Position numbers and translations under genes: made by a program
Shown: positions 5,030 through 11,507 of the stretch, piece by piece
Position numbering within the stretch: position 1 is the first letter of the stretch
Layout of the letters: each line of letters opens with the position of its first letter
Notes under the pieces: generated by a model
What the model saw: only the letters and a program-made list of their open reading frames with translations
What the model was told of the DNA's origin: nothing
Database searches by the model: none
NCBI GenBank assembly: GCA_023438115.1
Contig: JAEZEB010000020.1
Coordinates: forward strand, 1 to 15,762
Length of the DNA: 15,762 bases
From: Pseudomonadota bacterium
GTDB taxonomy: Bacteria; Pseudomonadota; Gammaproteobacteria; Burkholderiales; Burkholderiaceae_C
Reading direction: 5' to 3'

Positions 5030-6385
5030 TCACATCGGGCGGCTGCGCGCGAGCGGCGGATTGCGCGAGAAGTAGCGCTCGATGCCGCGCACCAGCGCGT
5101 CGGCCAGCTGCTCCTGGTAGTCGGCGCTGCGCAGCTTCTGCTCTTCCTCCGGGTTGCTGATGAAGGCGGTCTCCACCAGCACGCTCGGGATGTCGGGGGC
5201 CTTGAGCACGGCGAAGCCGGCCTGCTCGACGCGCGGCTTGTGCAGCCGGCCCACGTCCTTGATCTCCCCGAGCAGGGCGCTTCCGAGCTTGAGGCTGTCC
5301 TTGATCTGCGCGGTGGTGCTCATGTCCAGCATCGCGCGCGAGACGTGCACGTCCTGCGACTTGATGTTCACCCCGCCGATCAGGTCGGCCTGGTTCTCCT
5401 TGTTCGCCAGCCAGCGCGCCGCGCTGCTGGAGGCGCCGCCCTGGCTCAGCGCGAACACGCTGGCGCCCCGCGCGCGCGGCGTGGTGAAGGCGTCGGCGTG
5501 GATGCTCACGAACAGGTCGGCCTGCACGCGCCGCGCCTTGTCCACGCGCACATGCAGCGGCACGAAGAAGTCGGCGTCGCGCGTGAGGAAGGCGCGCATG
5601 GGGCTGCCGTTGACCGACATCCGGTTGATGCGGTCGCGCAGCCGGTGCGCGATCTGCAGCACGATGTCCTTCTCGCGCGTGCCCCGGGGGCCGATGGCGC
5701 CGGGGTCTTCGCCGCCATGGCCGGGGTCGAGCGCGACGATGATCAGGCGGTCCATCTTCGCGGTCGACAACGTGGGCGCGGGGACTTCGGCGGCGGGCGT
5801 GGCGGCCGTGGCGGTTGCAGGGGGAGCGGGCGCAGCGCCCGGCCGCGGAGGCTTCTGCATCTGCGCGATCAGGTCGCCCAGCGGGTCCGCGACAGGTCCG
5901 GACGGCGCGGGCGAGGGCAGCGATTGCGCTTCCTTCAGCCGCTCGGCGATCAGCGCCTCCAGCGGGTCCACCGGCCGCAGCGGATAGAAGTCGAGCACCA
6001 GCCGGTTCTTGTACGCGGCCACGGGACCGAGGTGGAACATCTGCGGCAGCACGTCCTGCTTGAGCTCCACCTGCAGCCGCACGAGGCCCTTGGCGGGCTG
6101 CAGCAGCCGGATCGCTGCGATGTAGGGATCGTCGGGGCGCACCTTGCCGACGAGTTCCTGCAGCGTCGGCTCGAGCGTGAGGCCCTCGATGTCCAGCCAC
6201 ACGCGCTGCGGTCCGCGGATGGTGCGGCTCGTGAGCTCGCCGTCGGATTCGATGGTGATGCGGGTGTATTCCGGCGCGGGCCAGAGGCGCACGGCGACGA
6301 CGGTGGCGCCGCGCACGATCTGGTGCGCGCCCAGCAGCAGCACCAGCGTGCCGGCCTGCAGGAGATGGCGGCGATCGAGGCTCAT
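5030..6385 (-). CDS. amiC: N-acetylmuramoyl-L-alanine amidase AmiC
   Basis: A periplasmic zinc amidase that cleaves the lactyl-L-Ala bond of peptidoglycan to split septa during cell separation. It has 451 aa. The N-terminus has twin arginines, DRRHLLQAG, followed by a hydrophobic segment: a Tat-type signal, as for E. coli AmiC. An AMIN domain (about 28-135) targets the septum. A Pro/Ala-rich linker (about 155-205) follows, then the Amidase_3 domain with zinc ligands H223 (DPGHGGEDPGA), E238 (EKDIVL) and H296 (FVSIHADAF), and catalytic E405 (VLVETAFISNPEEE). The ATG at 6385 overlaps the tsaE stop (ATGA), so the two genes are probably co-transcribed and coupled. In many proteobacteria mutL follows directly; here it is 3.8 kb away. 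Confidence 0.96.
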   Translation of the reverse strand: MSLDRRHLLQAGTLVLLLGAHQIVRGATVVAVRLWPAPEYTRITIESDGELTSRTIRGPQRVWLDIEGLTLEPTLQELVGKVRPDDPYIAAIRLLQPAKGLVRLQVELKQDVLPQMFHLGPVAAYKNRLVLDFYPLRPVDPLEALIAERLKEAQSLPSPAPSGPVADPLGDLIAQMQKPPRPGAAPAPPATATAATPAAEVPAPTLSTAKMDRLIIVALDPGHGGEDPGAIGPRGTREKDIVLQIAHRLRDRINRMSVNGSPMRAFLTRDADFFVPLHVRVDKARRVQADLFVSIHADAFTTPRARGASVFALSQGGASSSAARWLANKENQADLIGGVNIKSQDVHVSRAMLDMSTTAQIKDSLKLGSALLGEIKDVGRLHKPRVEQAGFAVLKAPDIPSVLVETAFISNPEEEQKLRSADYQEQLADALVRGIERYFSRNPPLARSRPM

Positions 6386-6873
6386 GACAGCAGTTCCCGG
6401 CCGCGCGCGGTGTTCGCGCGCAGCGTCGCGTGGCGGCTTTCGTCGTCCGCCACCGCGATGTGGATGTCCAGGTCGGCCGGCGGCAGCAGGGCCGCGGCCT
6501 TCTCCGGCCATTCGGCGATCTTCAGGCCCGGACCCGCGAAGATGTCGCGGAAGCCCGCGTCTTCCCACTCGCGCGGATCGTCGAAGCGGTAGAAGTCGAA
6601 GTGCCAGGCCGGCAGGGCGGGCAGCTCGTAGGGCTCCACCACCGCATAGGTCGGCGACTTGATGCGGCCCTGCGCGCCCAGCGCGCGCAGCAGGTGGCGC
6701 ACCAGCGTGGTCTTGCCGGCCCCGAGGTCGCCGTGCAGCGCGATGAAGGCGTTGCCGATCGCGGGATGCCCCGCCAGGTGCTCGGCGAATGCGCGCGTGT
6801 CGTCCTCGTCCGCCCAGCGCAGGGGAGAGGGCCCGCTTCCTACAATGGAGGCGTGGTGTTCGACGGCGGTCAG
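6382..6873 (-). CDS. tsaE: tRNA threonylcarbamoyladenosine biosynthesis ATPase TsaE
   Basis: TsaE (YjeE) is the P-loop ATPase that works with TsaB and TsaD to make t6A37 in ANN-decoding tRNAs. Seen: Walker A GDLGAGKTT, SPTYAVVEPYE (switch region), HFDFYRFDDP with the Walker B-like Asp, and the family's AEWPEKA stretch. The C-terminus is ...TARGRELLS and its stop overlaps the amiC start. No ATG, GTG or TTG lies in frame between about 7000 and the Walker A motif. The start chosen is CTG 6873, preceded by AAAGGA at 8-nt spacing, giving 163 aa (E. coli has about 153). ATT 6846 or CTG 6822 are alternatives. With CTG 6873 it overlaps the 5' end of divergent queG by 21 bp. Identity sure, start uncertain. 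Confidence 0.9.
   Translation of the reverse strand: MTAVEHHASIVGSGPSPLRWADEDDTRAFAEHLAGHPAIGNAFIALHGDLGAGKTTLVRHLLRALGAQGRIKSPTYAVVEPYELPALPAWHFDFYRFDDPREWEDAGFRDIFAGPGLKIAEWPEKAAALLPPADLDIHIAVADDESRHATLRANTARGRELLS
6841..6846 (+). promoter_or_regulatory. putative -10 box of queG (TACAAT)
   Basis: TACAAT matches TATAAT at 5 of 6 positions and ends 6 nt before GTG 6853, placing the transcript start at about the start codon. The intervening GGAGG (6847-6851) is too close to 6853 to act as a normal ribosome binding site and would probably not be transcribed. Confidence 0.5.
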
Positions 6874-7944
6874 AGCGGCGTTCCTTTCTCGGTGGCGGAC
6901 CTGCGCACGTGGGCGCGTGAGCTCGGATTCTCCCAAATCGGCGTGGCCGGTGTCGACCTCTCGGGCGCGGAGCCGGGTCTGCTCGCCTGGCTGGCCAACG
7001 GATTCCACGGCGACATGGCCTACATGGAAACCCACGGCGTGCGCCGCGCGCGTCCTTCGGAGCTCGTGCCGGGCACCGTGTCCGTGATTACCGCACGCAT
7101 GGATTACCTTCCCGCCACGCCCGAGGGCTGGCAGGCCGTCGAGTTCGCGCGATTGCAAAGACCGCGTGAAGGCATCGTGTCCCTTTACGCGCGCGGCCGG
7201 GATTACCACAAGGTGCTGCGTGCGCGGCTGCAGAAGCTGGCCGACCGCATCGCGCAGGAGGTGGGGCCCTTCGGCCATCGCGTCTTCACCGATTCGGCGC
7301 CGGTGCTGGAGGTGGAACTCGCCTCGCGCAGCGGGCAGGGCTGGCGCGGGCGGCACACGCTGGTGCTCGACCGCGACGGCGGCTCGATGTTCTTCCTGGG
7401 CGAGATCTGCGTCGACTTCGCGCTGCCGCCCACCGAGCCGGTCAGCGACCATTGCGGCAGCTGCAGCGCCTGCCTGGACGTGTGCCCCACCGGTGCCATC
7501 GTGGCGCCGTATCGCCTCGATGCACGCCGCTGCATCTCGTATCTCACGATCGAGCACCACGGCGCCATCCCCGAGGAGCTGCGGCCGCTGCTGGCCAACC
7601 GCATCTACGGCTGCGACGACTGCCAGCTGGCGTGCCCCTGGAACAAGTTCGCGCGGCCCGCGACCTTGCCGGACTTCGCGCCGCGCGACGGGCTGGTGGG
7701 CGCGCCGCTCACCGCGCTGTTCGCCTGGAGCGAGGAGGAGTTCCTGCGCCGCACCGAGGGCAGCCCGATCCGCCGCATCGGCCACGAGCGCTGGTTGCGC
7801 AACATCGCGGTGGCGCTGGGCAATGCCTTGCGCGCCGGCGAGGACTCGGACATCCGCGCGGCGCTGGCTTCTCGCCTGGACCATCCCAGCGCCCTGGTGC
7901 GCGAGCACGTCGCCTGGGCGCTTGCGCAGGGCCGGCCTTCGTAG
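6853..7944 (+). CDS. queG: epoxyqueuosine reductase QueG
   Basis: A cobalamin- and iron-sulfur-dependent enzyme that reduces epoxyqueuosine to queuosine in the wobble position of GUN tRNAs, the last step of the pathway. With start GTG 6853 it has 363 aa. The catalytic Asp region FTDSAP is at about 146-151. The first 4Fe-4S motif is C201-GS-C204-SA-C207-LDV-C211-P. Next is the characteristic VAPYRLDARRCISYLTIEHHGAIPEELR region (two short conserved stretches). The second cluster motif is YGC254-DD-C257-QLA-C261-PW. The C-terminal HEAT-like region ends REHVAWAL. GTG 6856 and GTG 6892 are alternative starts. It is divergent from tsaE, echoing the queG-tsaE-ami-mutL neighbourhood of enterobacteria. 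Confidence 0.95.
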   Translation: MVFDGGQSGVPFSVADLRTWARELGFSQIGVAGVDLSGAEPGLLAWLANGFHGDMAYMETHGVRRARPSELVPGTVSVITARMDYLPATPEGWQAVEFARLQRPREGIVSLYARGRDYHKVLRARLQKLADRIAQEVGPFGHRVFTDSAPVLEVELASRSGQGWRGRHTLVLDRDGGSMFFLGEICVDFALPPTEPVSDHCGSCSACLDVCPTGAIVAPYRLDARRCISYLTIEHHGAIPEELRPLLANRIYGCDDCQLACPWNKFARPATLPDFAPRDGLVGAPLTALFAWSEEEFLRRTEGSPIRRIGHERWLRNIAVALGNALRAGEDSDIRAALASRLDHPSALVREHVAWALAQGRPS

Positions 7945-7976
7945 GCCGGTGGTGCGCGCGAAGCCGCGCCCCGACA

Positions 7977-8897
7977 TCACCCAACCACCCAGGGCCGCAA
8001 CAGCCCCAGCGCCAAGGGCAGGCTCGCCAGCCCGAGCAAGGTCGACACGGTGATCAAGCCCGCCACGTACGCCCCGTTGTAGCCCATCCTCGCGGCCAGC
8101 ACGTAGCAGCTCGAGGCCGTCGGCAGCGCGGAGAACGCCAGCAGGATCGTCGCCTGCACCGCATCGAGGCGGAAGGCGAGCGCGAGCAGGGCCGCGATGA
8201 CCGGCAGCAGCAGGTGCCGGATCGCGAGCAGCGAGACGCTCAGCGCCTTCTGCTGCGCGAGATGCCCCAGTTGCATGCCCGCCCCCGCGGCCATCAGCCC
8301 GAGCGGCAGGGAGGCGCCGCCCACGCGCAGCACGGTCGGCTCCAGCCAGGCCGGGATGCGGAAGCCGGCGAAGTTGGCGGCCAGCCCGAGCGCCGTGGCG
8401 ACGATCAGCGGATTGCGCAGCAGCGCCCGCGCCATGCCGGTGTTGGCGTGGCGCGCCATGGGCCAGACCGCGCCCACGTTGACCAGCGGCACGCACACGC
8501 CGATCAGGATGGCGATGGCCACCAGGCCGGGTGGGCCTGCCAGGCGGTCGGCCAGCGCCAGGGCGATATAGGAATTGAAGCGGAAGGCGACCTGCGCCGC
8601 GCCCGCGTGCTCGCGGGGCACGATGCGCGTCCGCAGTCCCGGCAGGTGCGGCACCAGCGCCGCCAGCGCAATGCCCGCGGCGCTGACGGACAGGCCCGCG
8701 CCAATGAGGCTGGAGGCCGCGGCCGGGTCCAGCGGGCTGCGCACGATGGAGTGGAACAGCAGGACCGGGAAGAGGAAGTAGTAGACCAGGGATTCGACCT
8801 GCTCCCAGACGGGGCGGCCGAGGGCGGTGTGGCGGCAGACCAGGTATCCGAGCAGGATCAGCGTGAAGTCGGGAAGGAGCAACTGCAGGAAATTCAC
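7977..8897 (-). CDS. AEC-family (auxin efflux carrier-like) transporter
   Basis: A 306-aa integral membrane protein of the AEC/BART group, which in bacteria includes malonate, malate or lactate carriers. About ten hydrophobic segments are visible: the first near residues 4-20, a pair in the LVYYFLFPVLLFHSIVRSPL area, a central VAIAILIGVCVPLVNVGAV segment, and the C-terminal GLITVSTLLGLASLPLALGLL. The family's N-terminal Pro-containing helix (YFLFPVLLF) and the conserved Asn (FRFNSYIALAL) are present. The ATG at 8897 is 45 bp from the divergent Bug-type gene, suggesting shared control of a carboxylate uptake/efflux locus. Substrate not predictable. Confidence 0.9.
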   Translation of the reverse strand: MNFLQLLLPDFTLILLGYLVCRHTALGRPVWEQVESLVYYFLFPVLLFHSIVRSPLDPAAASSLIGAGLSVSAAGIALAALVPHLPGLRTRIVPREHAGAAQVAFRFNSYIALALADRLAGPPGLVAIAILIGVCVPLVNVGAVWPMARHANTGMARALLRNPLIVATALGLAANFAGFRIPAWLEPTVLRVGGASLPLGLMAAGAGMQLGHLAQQKALSVSLLAIRHLLLPVIAALLALAFRLDAVQATILLAFSALPTASSCYVLAARMGYNGAYVAGLITVSTLLGLASLPLALGLLRPWVVG

Positions 8898-8942
8898 GCG
8901 ATCAGGCTACCATGCGCGTCTCACAATTCCATGGAGACCCGA

Positions 8943-9914
8943 ATGCAACGCCGTACCTGGATCGCCCTCGTCGCCACCACCCTGGGTGCCGTTTCCGCGC
9001 CCGTGCTGGCACAGGGCTACCCGAGCCGCCCCGTGAAGCTGCTGGTGCCCTTCGCGCCCGGCGGCACCACGGACATCATCGCGCGCGTGATTTCGGACCC
9101 CTTGTCGAAGAACCTGGGCCAGAGCGTGGTGGTGGAAAACCGCGGCGGCGGCGGCGGCGTGATCGGCGCCACGGAGACGGTGCGCGCCACCCCCGACGGC
9201 TACAACCTGGGCGTGGCGACCGTGTCCACCACGGCGGCCAACCCGGCGATCAACGCCAAGATCCCGTACAACCCGGTCACCGACTTCACGCCCATCATCA
9301 ACATCGCGGCGACCCCCAACATCATCGCGGTGCATCCGGGCTTCCCGGCCAAGGACTACAAGGGCTTCGTCGAGGAGCTGAAGAAGAACCCGGGCAAGTA
9401 CTCGTACTCCTCCTCCGGCACGGGCGGCATCGGCCACCTGCAGATGGAGCTTTACAAGAGCCTGGCGGGCGTGTTCGTCACGCACATCCCGTACCGTGGC
9501 GCCGGCCCGGCCCTGAACGACACGGTTGCCGGCCAGGTGCCCATGATCTTCGACAACCTGCCGTCCGCGCTGCCCTTCATCAAGTCGGGCCGCCTGGTGC
9601 CGATCGTGGTCGCCGCCCCGCAGCGCCTGAAGGAACTGCCGGACGTGCCGACCTTCAAGGAAGTGGGCCTGGAGCCGGTGAACCGCATGGCCTACTATGG
9701 CCTGCTGGGACCCAAGGGCCTGCCGAAGGAAGTGGTGGACAAGGTGAACGCCGCCACGGTGAAGTCCCTGCAGGACCCCGCCGTGCGCAAGCGCATCGAG
9801 GACACCGGCTCCATCGTGATCGGCAATTCGCCCGAGCAGTTCGCCGCGCAGATCAAGGCGGAGTACGAGGTCTACAAGAAGGTCGTGGATTCGGCGAAGC
9901 TGAAGCTGGATTGA
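8943..9914 (+). CDS. Bug/TctC-family tripartite tricarboxylate transporter substrate-binding protein
   Basis: A 323-aa periplasmic binding protein of the Bug family, very abundant in Burkholderiales. A Sec signal peptide (MQRRTWIALVATTLGAVSAP..) probably ends after VLA at about residue 23. The mature start YPSRPVKLLVPFAPGGTTD is the family hallmark. Further signatures are VVENRGGGGGVIGA, the PDGYNL loop, HIPYRGAGPALNDTVAGQV and GLLGPKGLPKEVV. Start ATG 8943 follows GGAG (8933-8936) by 6 nt; the in-frame ATG at 8931 has no ribosome binding site. No TctA/TctB membrane subunits are nearby, as usual for orphan Bug genes. The ligand, probably a carboxylate, is unknown. Confidence 0.95.
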   Translation: MQRRTWIALVATTLGAVSAPVLAQGYPSRPVKLLVPFAPGGTTDIIARVISDPLSKNLGQSVVVENRGGGGGVIGATETVRATPDGYNLGVATVSTTAANPAINAKIPYNPVTDFTPIINIAATPNIIAVHPGFPAKDYKGFVEELKKNPGKYSYSSSGTGGIGHLQMELYKSLAGVFVTHIPYRGAGPALNDTVAGQVPMIFDNLPSALPFIKSGRLVPIVVAAPQRLKELPDVPTFKEVGLEPVNRMAYYGLLGPKGLPKEVVDKVNAATVKSLQDPAVRKRIEDTGSIVIGNSPEQFAAQIKAEYEVYKKVVDSAKLKLD

Positions 9915-9921
9915 CATGGCA

Positions 9922-10006
9922 CTTGTCATTGCGGCCTTGAGCCGCAATCCAGACGGCGCGCGAAACGGCGCGGCATGGATCCCGGGTCAAGCCCGGGATG
10001 ACAAGG
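9922..10006. repeat. BIME-like pair of inverted palindromes
   Basis: Hairpin 1 is attgcggc (9928-9935), loop cttga, gccgcaat (9941-9948). Hairpin 2 is atcccggg (9979-9986), loop tcaag, cccgggat (9992-9999). Both have perfect 8-bp arms and 5-nt loops. The pair is bounded by inverted cttgtca (9922-9928) and tgacaag (9999-10005). It has the same order and outer sequences as the cluster at 4087-4201. It fills the gap between the Bug-type gene and xerD, and its last bases (aagg, 10003-10006) sit at ribosome binding site distance from the xerD ATG. Confidence 0.85.
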
Positions 10007-10010
10007 TCCG

Positions 10011-10904
10011 ATGGTCGATCCCATGAACGATGCCATCGACGCCTTCATCGACGCCCTCTGGCTCGAGGAAGGCCTCTCGCGCAACACGCTGGCCGCCTAC
10101 CGCCGCGACCTGCAGCTGTACGACCGCTGGCTCGCGCAGCGCGGGATGCGCCTGCCGGCCACGGGCGAGGCCGACCTGCAAGCCTACTTCGCCGCGCGGC
10201 ATGCCGAGACCAAGCCGACCTCGTCGAACCGGCGGCTGACGGTCTTCAAGCGCTTCTTCCGCTGGGCCCTGCGCGAGCGCCTCATCACCGCCGATCCCAC
10301 GCTGCGCCTGCAGTCCGCGCGGCAGCCGCTGCGCGTGCCCAAGACGCTCACCGAGGCGCAGGTCGAGGCGCTGCTGGAGGCGCCCGACACCGACACGCCG
10401 CTGGGCCTGCGCGACCGCACGATGCTGGAAGTGCTCTACGCGAGCGGCCTGCGCGTGAGCGAGCTGGTGACGCTCAAGGCCTTCCACGTCGGCATGAACG
10501 AGGGCGTGCTGCGCGTGATGGGCAAGGGCAGCAAGGAGCGGCTGGTGCCCTTCGGGCAGGTGGCGCGCGACTGGATCCTGCGTTACCTGGCGGAGGCGCG
10601 GCCGCTGATCCTGGCCGGCCGGCAAAGCGAGGACCTGTTCGTCACCGGCCGCGGCCAGGGCATGACGCGGGCGATGTTCTGGCTGCTGGTGAAGAAGCAT
10701 GCGCGCACGGCGGGCATCACCGCGCCGCTGTCGCCGCACACGCTGCGGCATGCCTTCGCGACGCACCTGCTGAACCATGGCGCCGACCTGCGGGCTGTGC
10801 AGATGCTGCTGGGCCACGCGGACATCTCCACCACGACGATCTATACGCACGTGGCGCGCGAGCGCCTGAAGGTGCTGCACGCGCAGCACCATCCGCGCGG
10901 TTGA
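10011..10904 (+). CDS. xerD: site-specific tyrosine recombinase XerD
   Basis: XerD acts with XerC at dif sites near the terminus, under FtsK control, to resolve chromosome dimers. It has 297 aa. The N-terminal SAM-like core-binding domain (about 5-92) includes LWLEEGLSRNTLAAYRRDL, and the catalytic domain (about 108-290) follows. All six active-site residues are visible: R148 (SGLRVSEL), K172 (GKGSKER), H243 and R246 (HTLRHAFATH), H269 (LLGHADIS) and nucleophile Y278 (TTTIYTHV). The XerD label rather than XerC rests on length and N-terminal wording. The ATG at 10011 follows AAGG (10003-10006); ATG 10023 is an alternative that matches common XerD N-termini. Its stop is 7 bp from that of the convergent gene at 10912. 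Confidence 0.93.
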   Translation: MVDPMNDAIDAFIDALWLEEGLSRNTLAAYRRDLQLYDRWLAQRGMRLPATGEADLQAYFAARHAETKPTSSNRRLTVFKRFFRWALRERLITADPTLRLQSARQPLRVPKTLTEAQVEALLEAPDTDTPLGLRDRTMLEVLYASGLRVSELVTLKAFHVGMNEGVLRVMGKGSKERLVPFGQVARDWILRYLAEARPLILAGRQSEDLFVTGRGQGMTRAMFWLLVKKHARTAGITAPLSPHTLRHAFATHLLNHGADLRAVQMLLGHADISTTTIYTHVARERLKVLHAQHHPRG

Positions 10905-10911
10905 CGATGGA

Positions 10912-11109
10912 TCAGGGGCGGCTGGCTTCGCAGCCGCCGCGGCACCGGTACTGGCGCACGCCGGCCAGCAGGAAGGACTGCAGCGAGGAGCGCGCGACGT
11001 GGCGCCCGCAGCGGATGCAGCTCATGGTGGCGCCGAACGCGCCGGGAAAATCGCTGCCGCCGGCCTTGGAGACGTAGCGCAGGCCGCCTTCGCGCAGCTC
11101 GGTCTTCAC
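10912..11109 (-). CDS. small cysteine-rich protein, 65 aa
   Basis: Function not recognised. The start is GTG 11109, with AAGGA four nt upstream. The sequence has a basic N-terminus (KTELREGGLRYVSKAGGSDF), a central SCIRCGRHVARSS with CxxC, and a C-terminal YRCRGGCEASR with CxxxC, so four cysteines that could bind one zinc like a small zinc ribbon. No signal peptide or membrane segment. It lies 28 nt downstream of the small gene at 11138 on the same strand, likely one operon. It converges on xerD with 7 bp between stops. The N-terminal text reads like a conserved domain in Burkholderiales small proteins, but this could not be searched. Confidence 0.72.
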   Translation of the reverse strand: MKTELREGGLRYVSKAGGSDFPGAFGATMSCIRCGRHVARSSLQSFLLAGVRQYRCRGGCEASRP

Positions 11110-11137
11110 GGGATCCTTCTCCCAGGAGCTCGGCAAC

Positions 11138-11323
11138 TCAGTTCCCCTGGGGTTCCGCGGCGGACTGCACCGGCTCCGATGCCGACTCCGGCTCGGACTC
11201 GGCGTCCAGGGGCGCCTGTCCGTTCTCGGGCCCGGCCTGCTTCCTCTGCGCCTTTTCTTCCTTCTTGCGCTTCTTCTCGAGTTCGCGTTGCCTCTTGGCG
11301 AATCCGTAGTTCGGCTTGGCCAT
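11138..11323 (-). CDS. small basic/acidic charged protein, 61 aa
   Basis: Start ATG 11323 has a strong ribosome binding site (AGGAGGA, 4 nt away). The N-terminal part, MAKPNYGFAKRQRELEKKRK, is a recurring small-protein start in proteobacteria (from memory). A lysine/glutamate-rich helix (about 8-30, KKRKKEEKAQRKQ) likely forms a single charged alpha helix. It is followed by an acidic, Pro/Ser/Glu-rich tail (DAESEPESASEPVQSAAEPQ). No known domain; a nucleic-acid- or ribosome-associated role is possible from the charge but unproven. First gene of a two-gene unit with the cysteine protein at 10912. The 184-nt leader upstream is unusually long for this window. Confidence 0.78.
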   Translation of the reverse strand: MAKPNYGFAKRQRELEKKRKKEEKAQRKQAGPENGQAPLDAESEPESASEPVQSAAEPQGN

Positions 11324-11507
11324 GCATTCCTCCTGCTGCTGGTGGTTGCGTGCGCGCGGCGCCCGCGGCACGGCACCGTGCGCCAGGAAGATCAACGTTG
11401 GGAGTGTTCGACGGCAACCCGCAAGCGGTTGGGTAGAGGTCTCGGTCTGGAAGGTCTTGATGGCGACGGGGCGAACCCATGGTACAGGATTCGAAGGGGG
11501 CGGGGCG
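11324..11507 (-). promoter_or_regulatory. gene-free leader with hairpins before the charged small protein
   Basis: No gene is seen between the DUF455 stop and the ATG at 11323. On the minus strand there is a TGTACCAT box near 11476-11483 that could be part of a promoter. It is followed by a hairpin with arms caaccgc and gcgggttg (11415-11431, one bulge) and another, GCACGG/CCGTGC (11368-11381), before the ribosome binding site. This would leave about 140 nt of untranslated, structured leader. Cold-shock-type or other post-transcriptional control is a guess. Confidence 0.4.

Noticed and set aside
7932..7949. Hairpin CCGGCCT-tcgt-AGGCCGG over the queG stop codon as a terminator
   Set aside because: Seven-bp stem with no T-run on either strand; may help separate the convergent genes but is too weak to call.
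6382..8496. 704-codon open frame on the minus strand covering tsaE and beyond
   Set aside because: Only the last part (about 160 codons) is tsaE; the rest is antisense to queG and overlaps the AEC gene in another frame.
8922..8927. CACAAT as the -10 box of the Bug-type gene
   Set aside because: It would put the transcript start inside the only ribosome binding site (GGAG, 8933) and has no -35 partner; left uncalled.
7452..9914. 820-codon plus-strand frame containing the Bug-type protein
   Set aside because: Only the portion from ATG 8943 has a signal peptide and family motifs; upstream it is antisense to the AEC transporter and out of frame with queG.
4087..10006. Palindromes as terminal inverted repeats of a transposon (4087 to 10006)
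   Set aside because: The two elements are complete and in the same orientation, and the interval holds amiC, tsaE and queG but no transposase; no target duplication seen.
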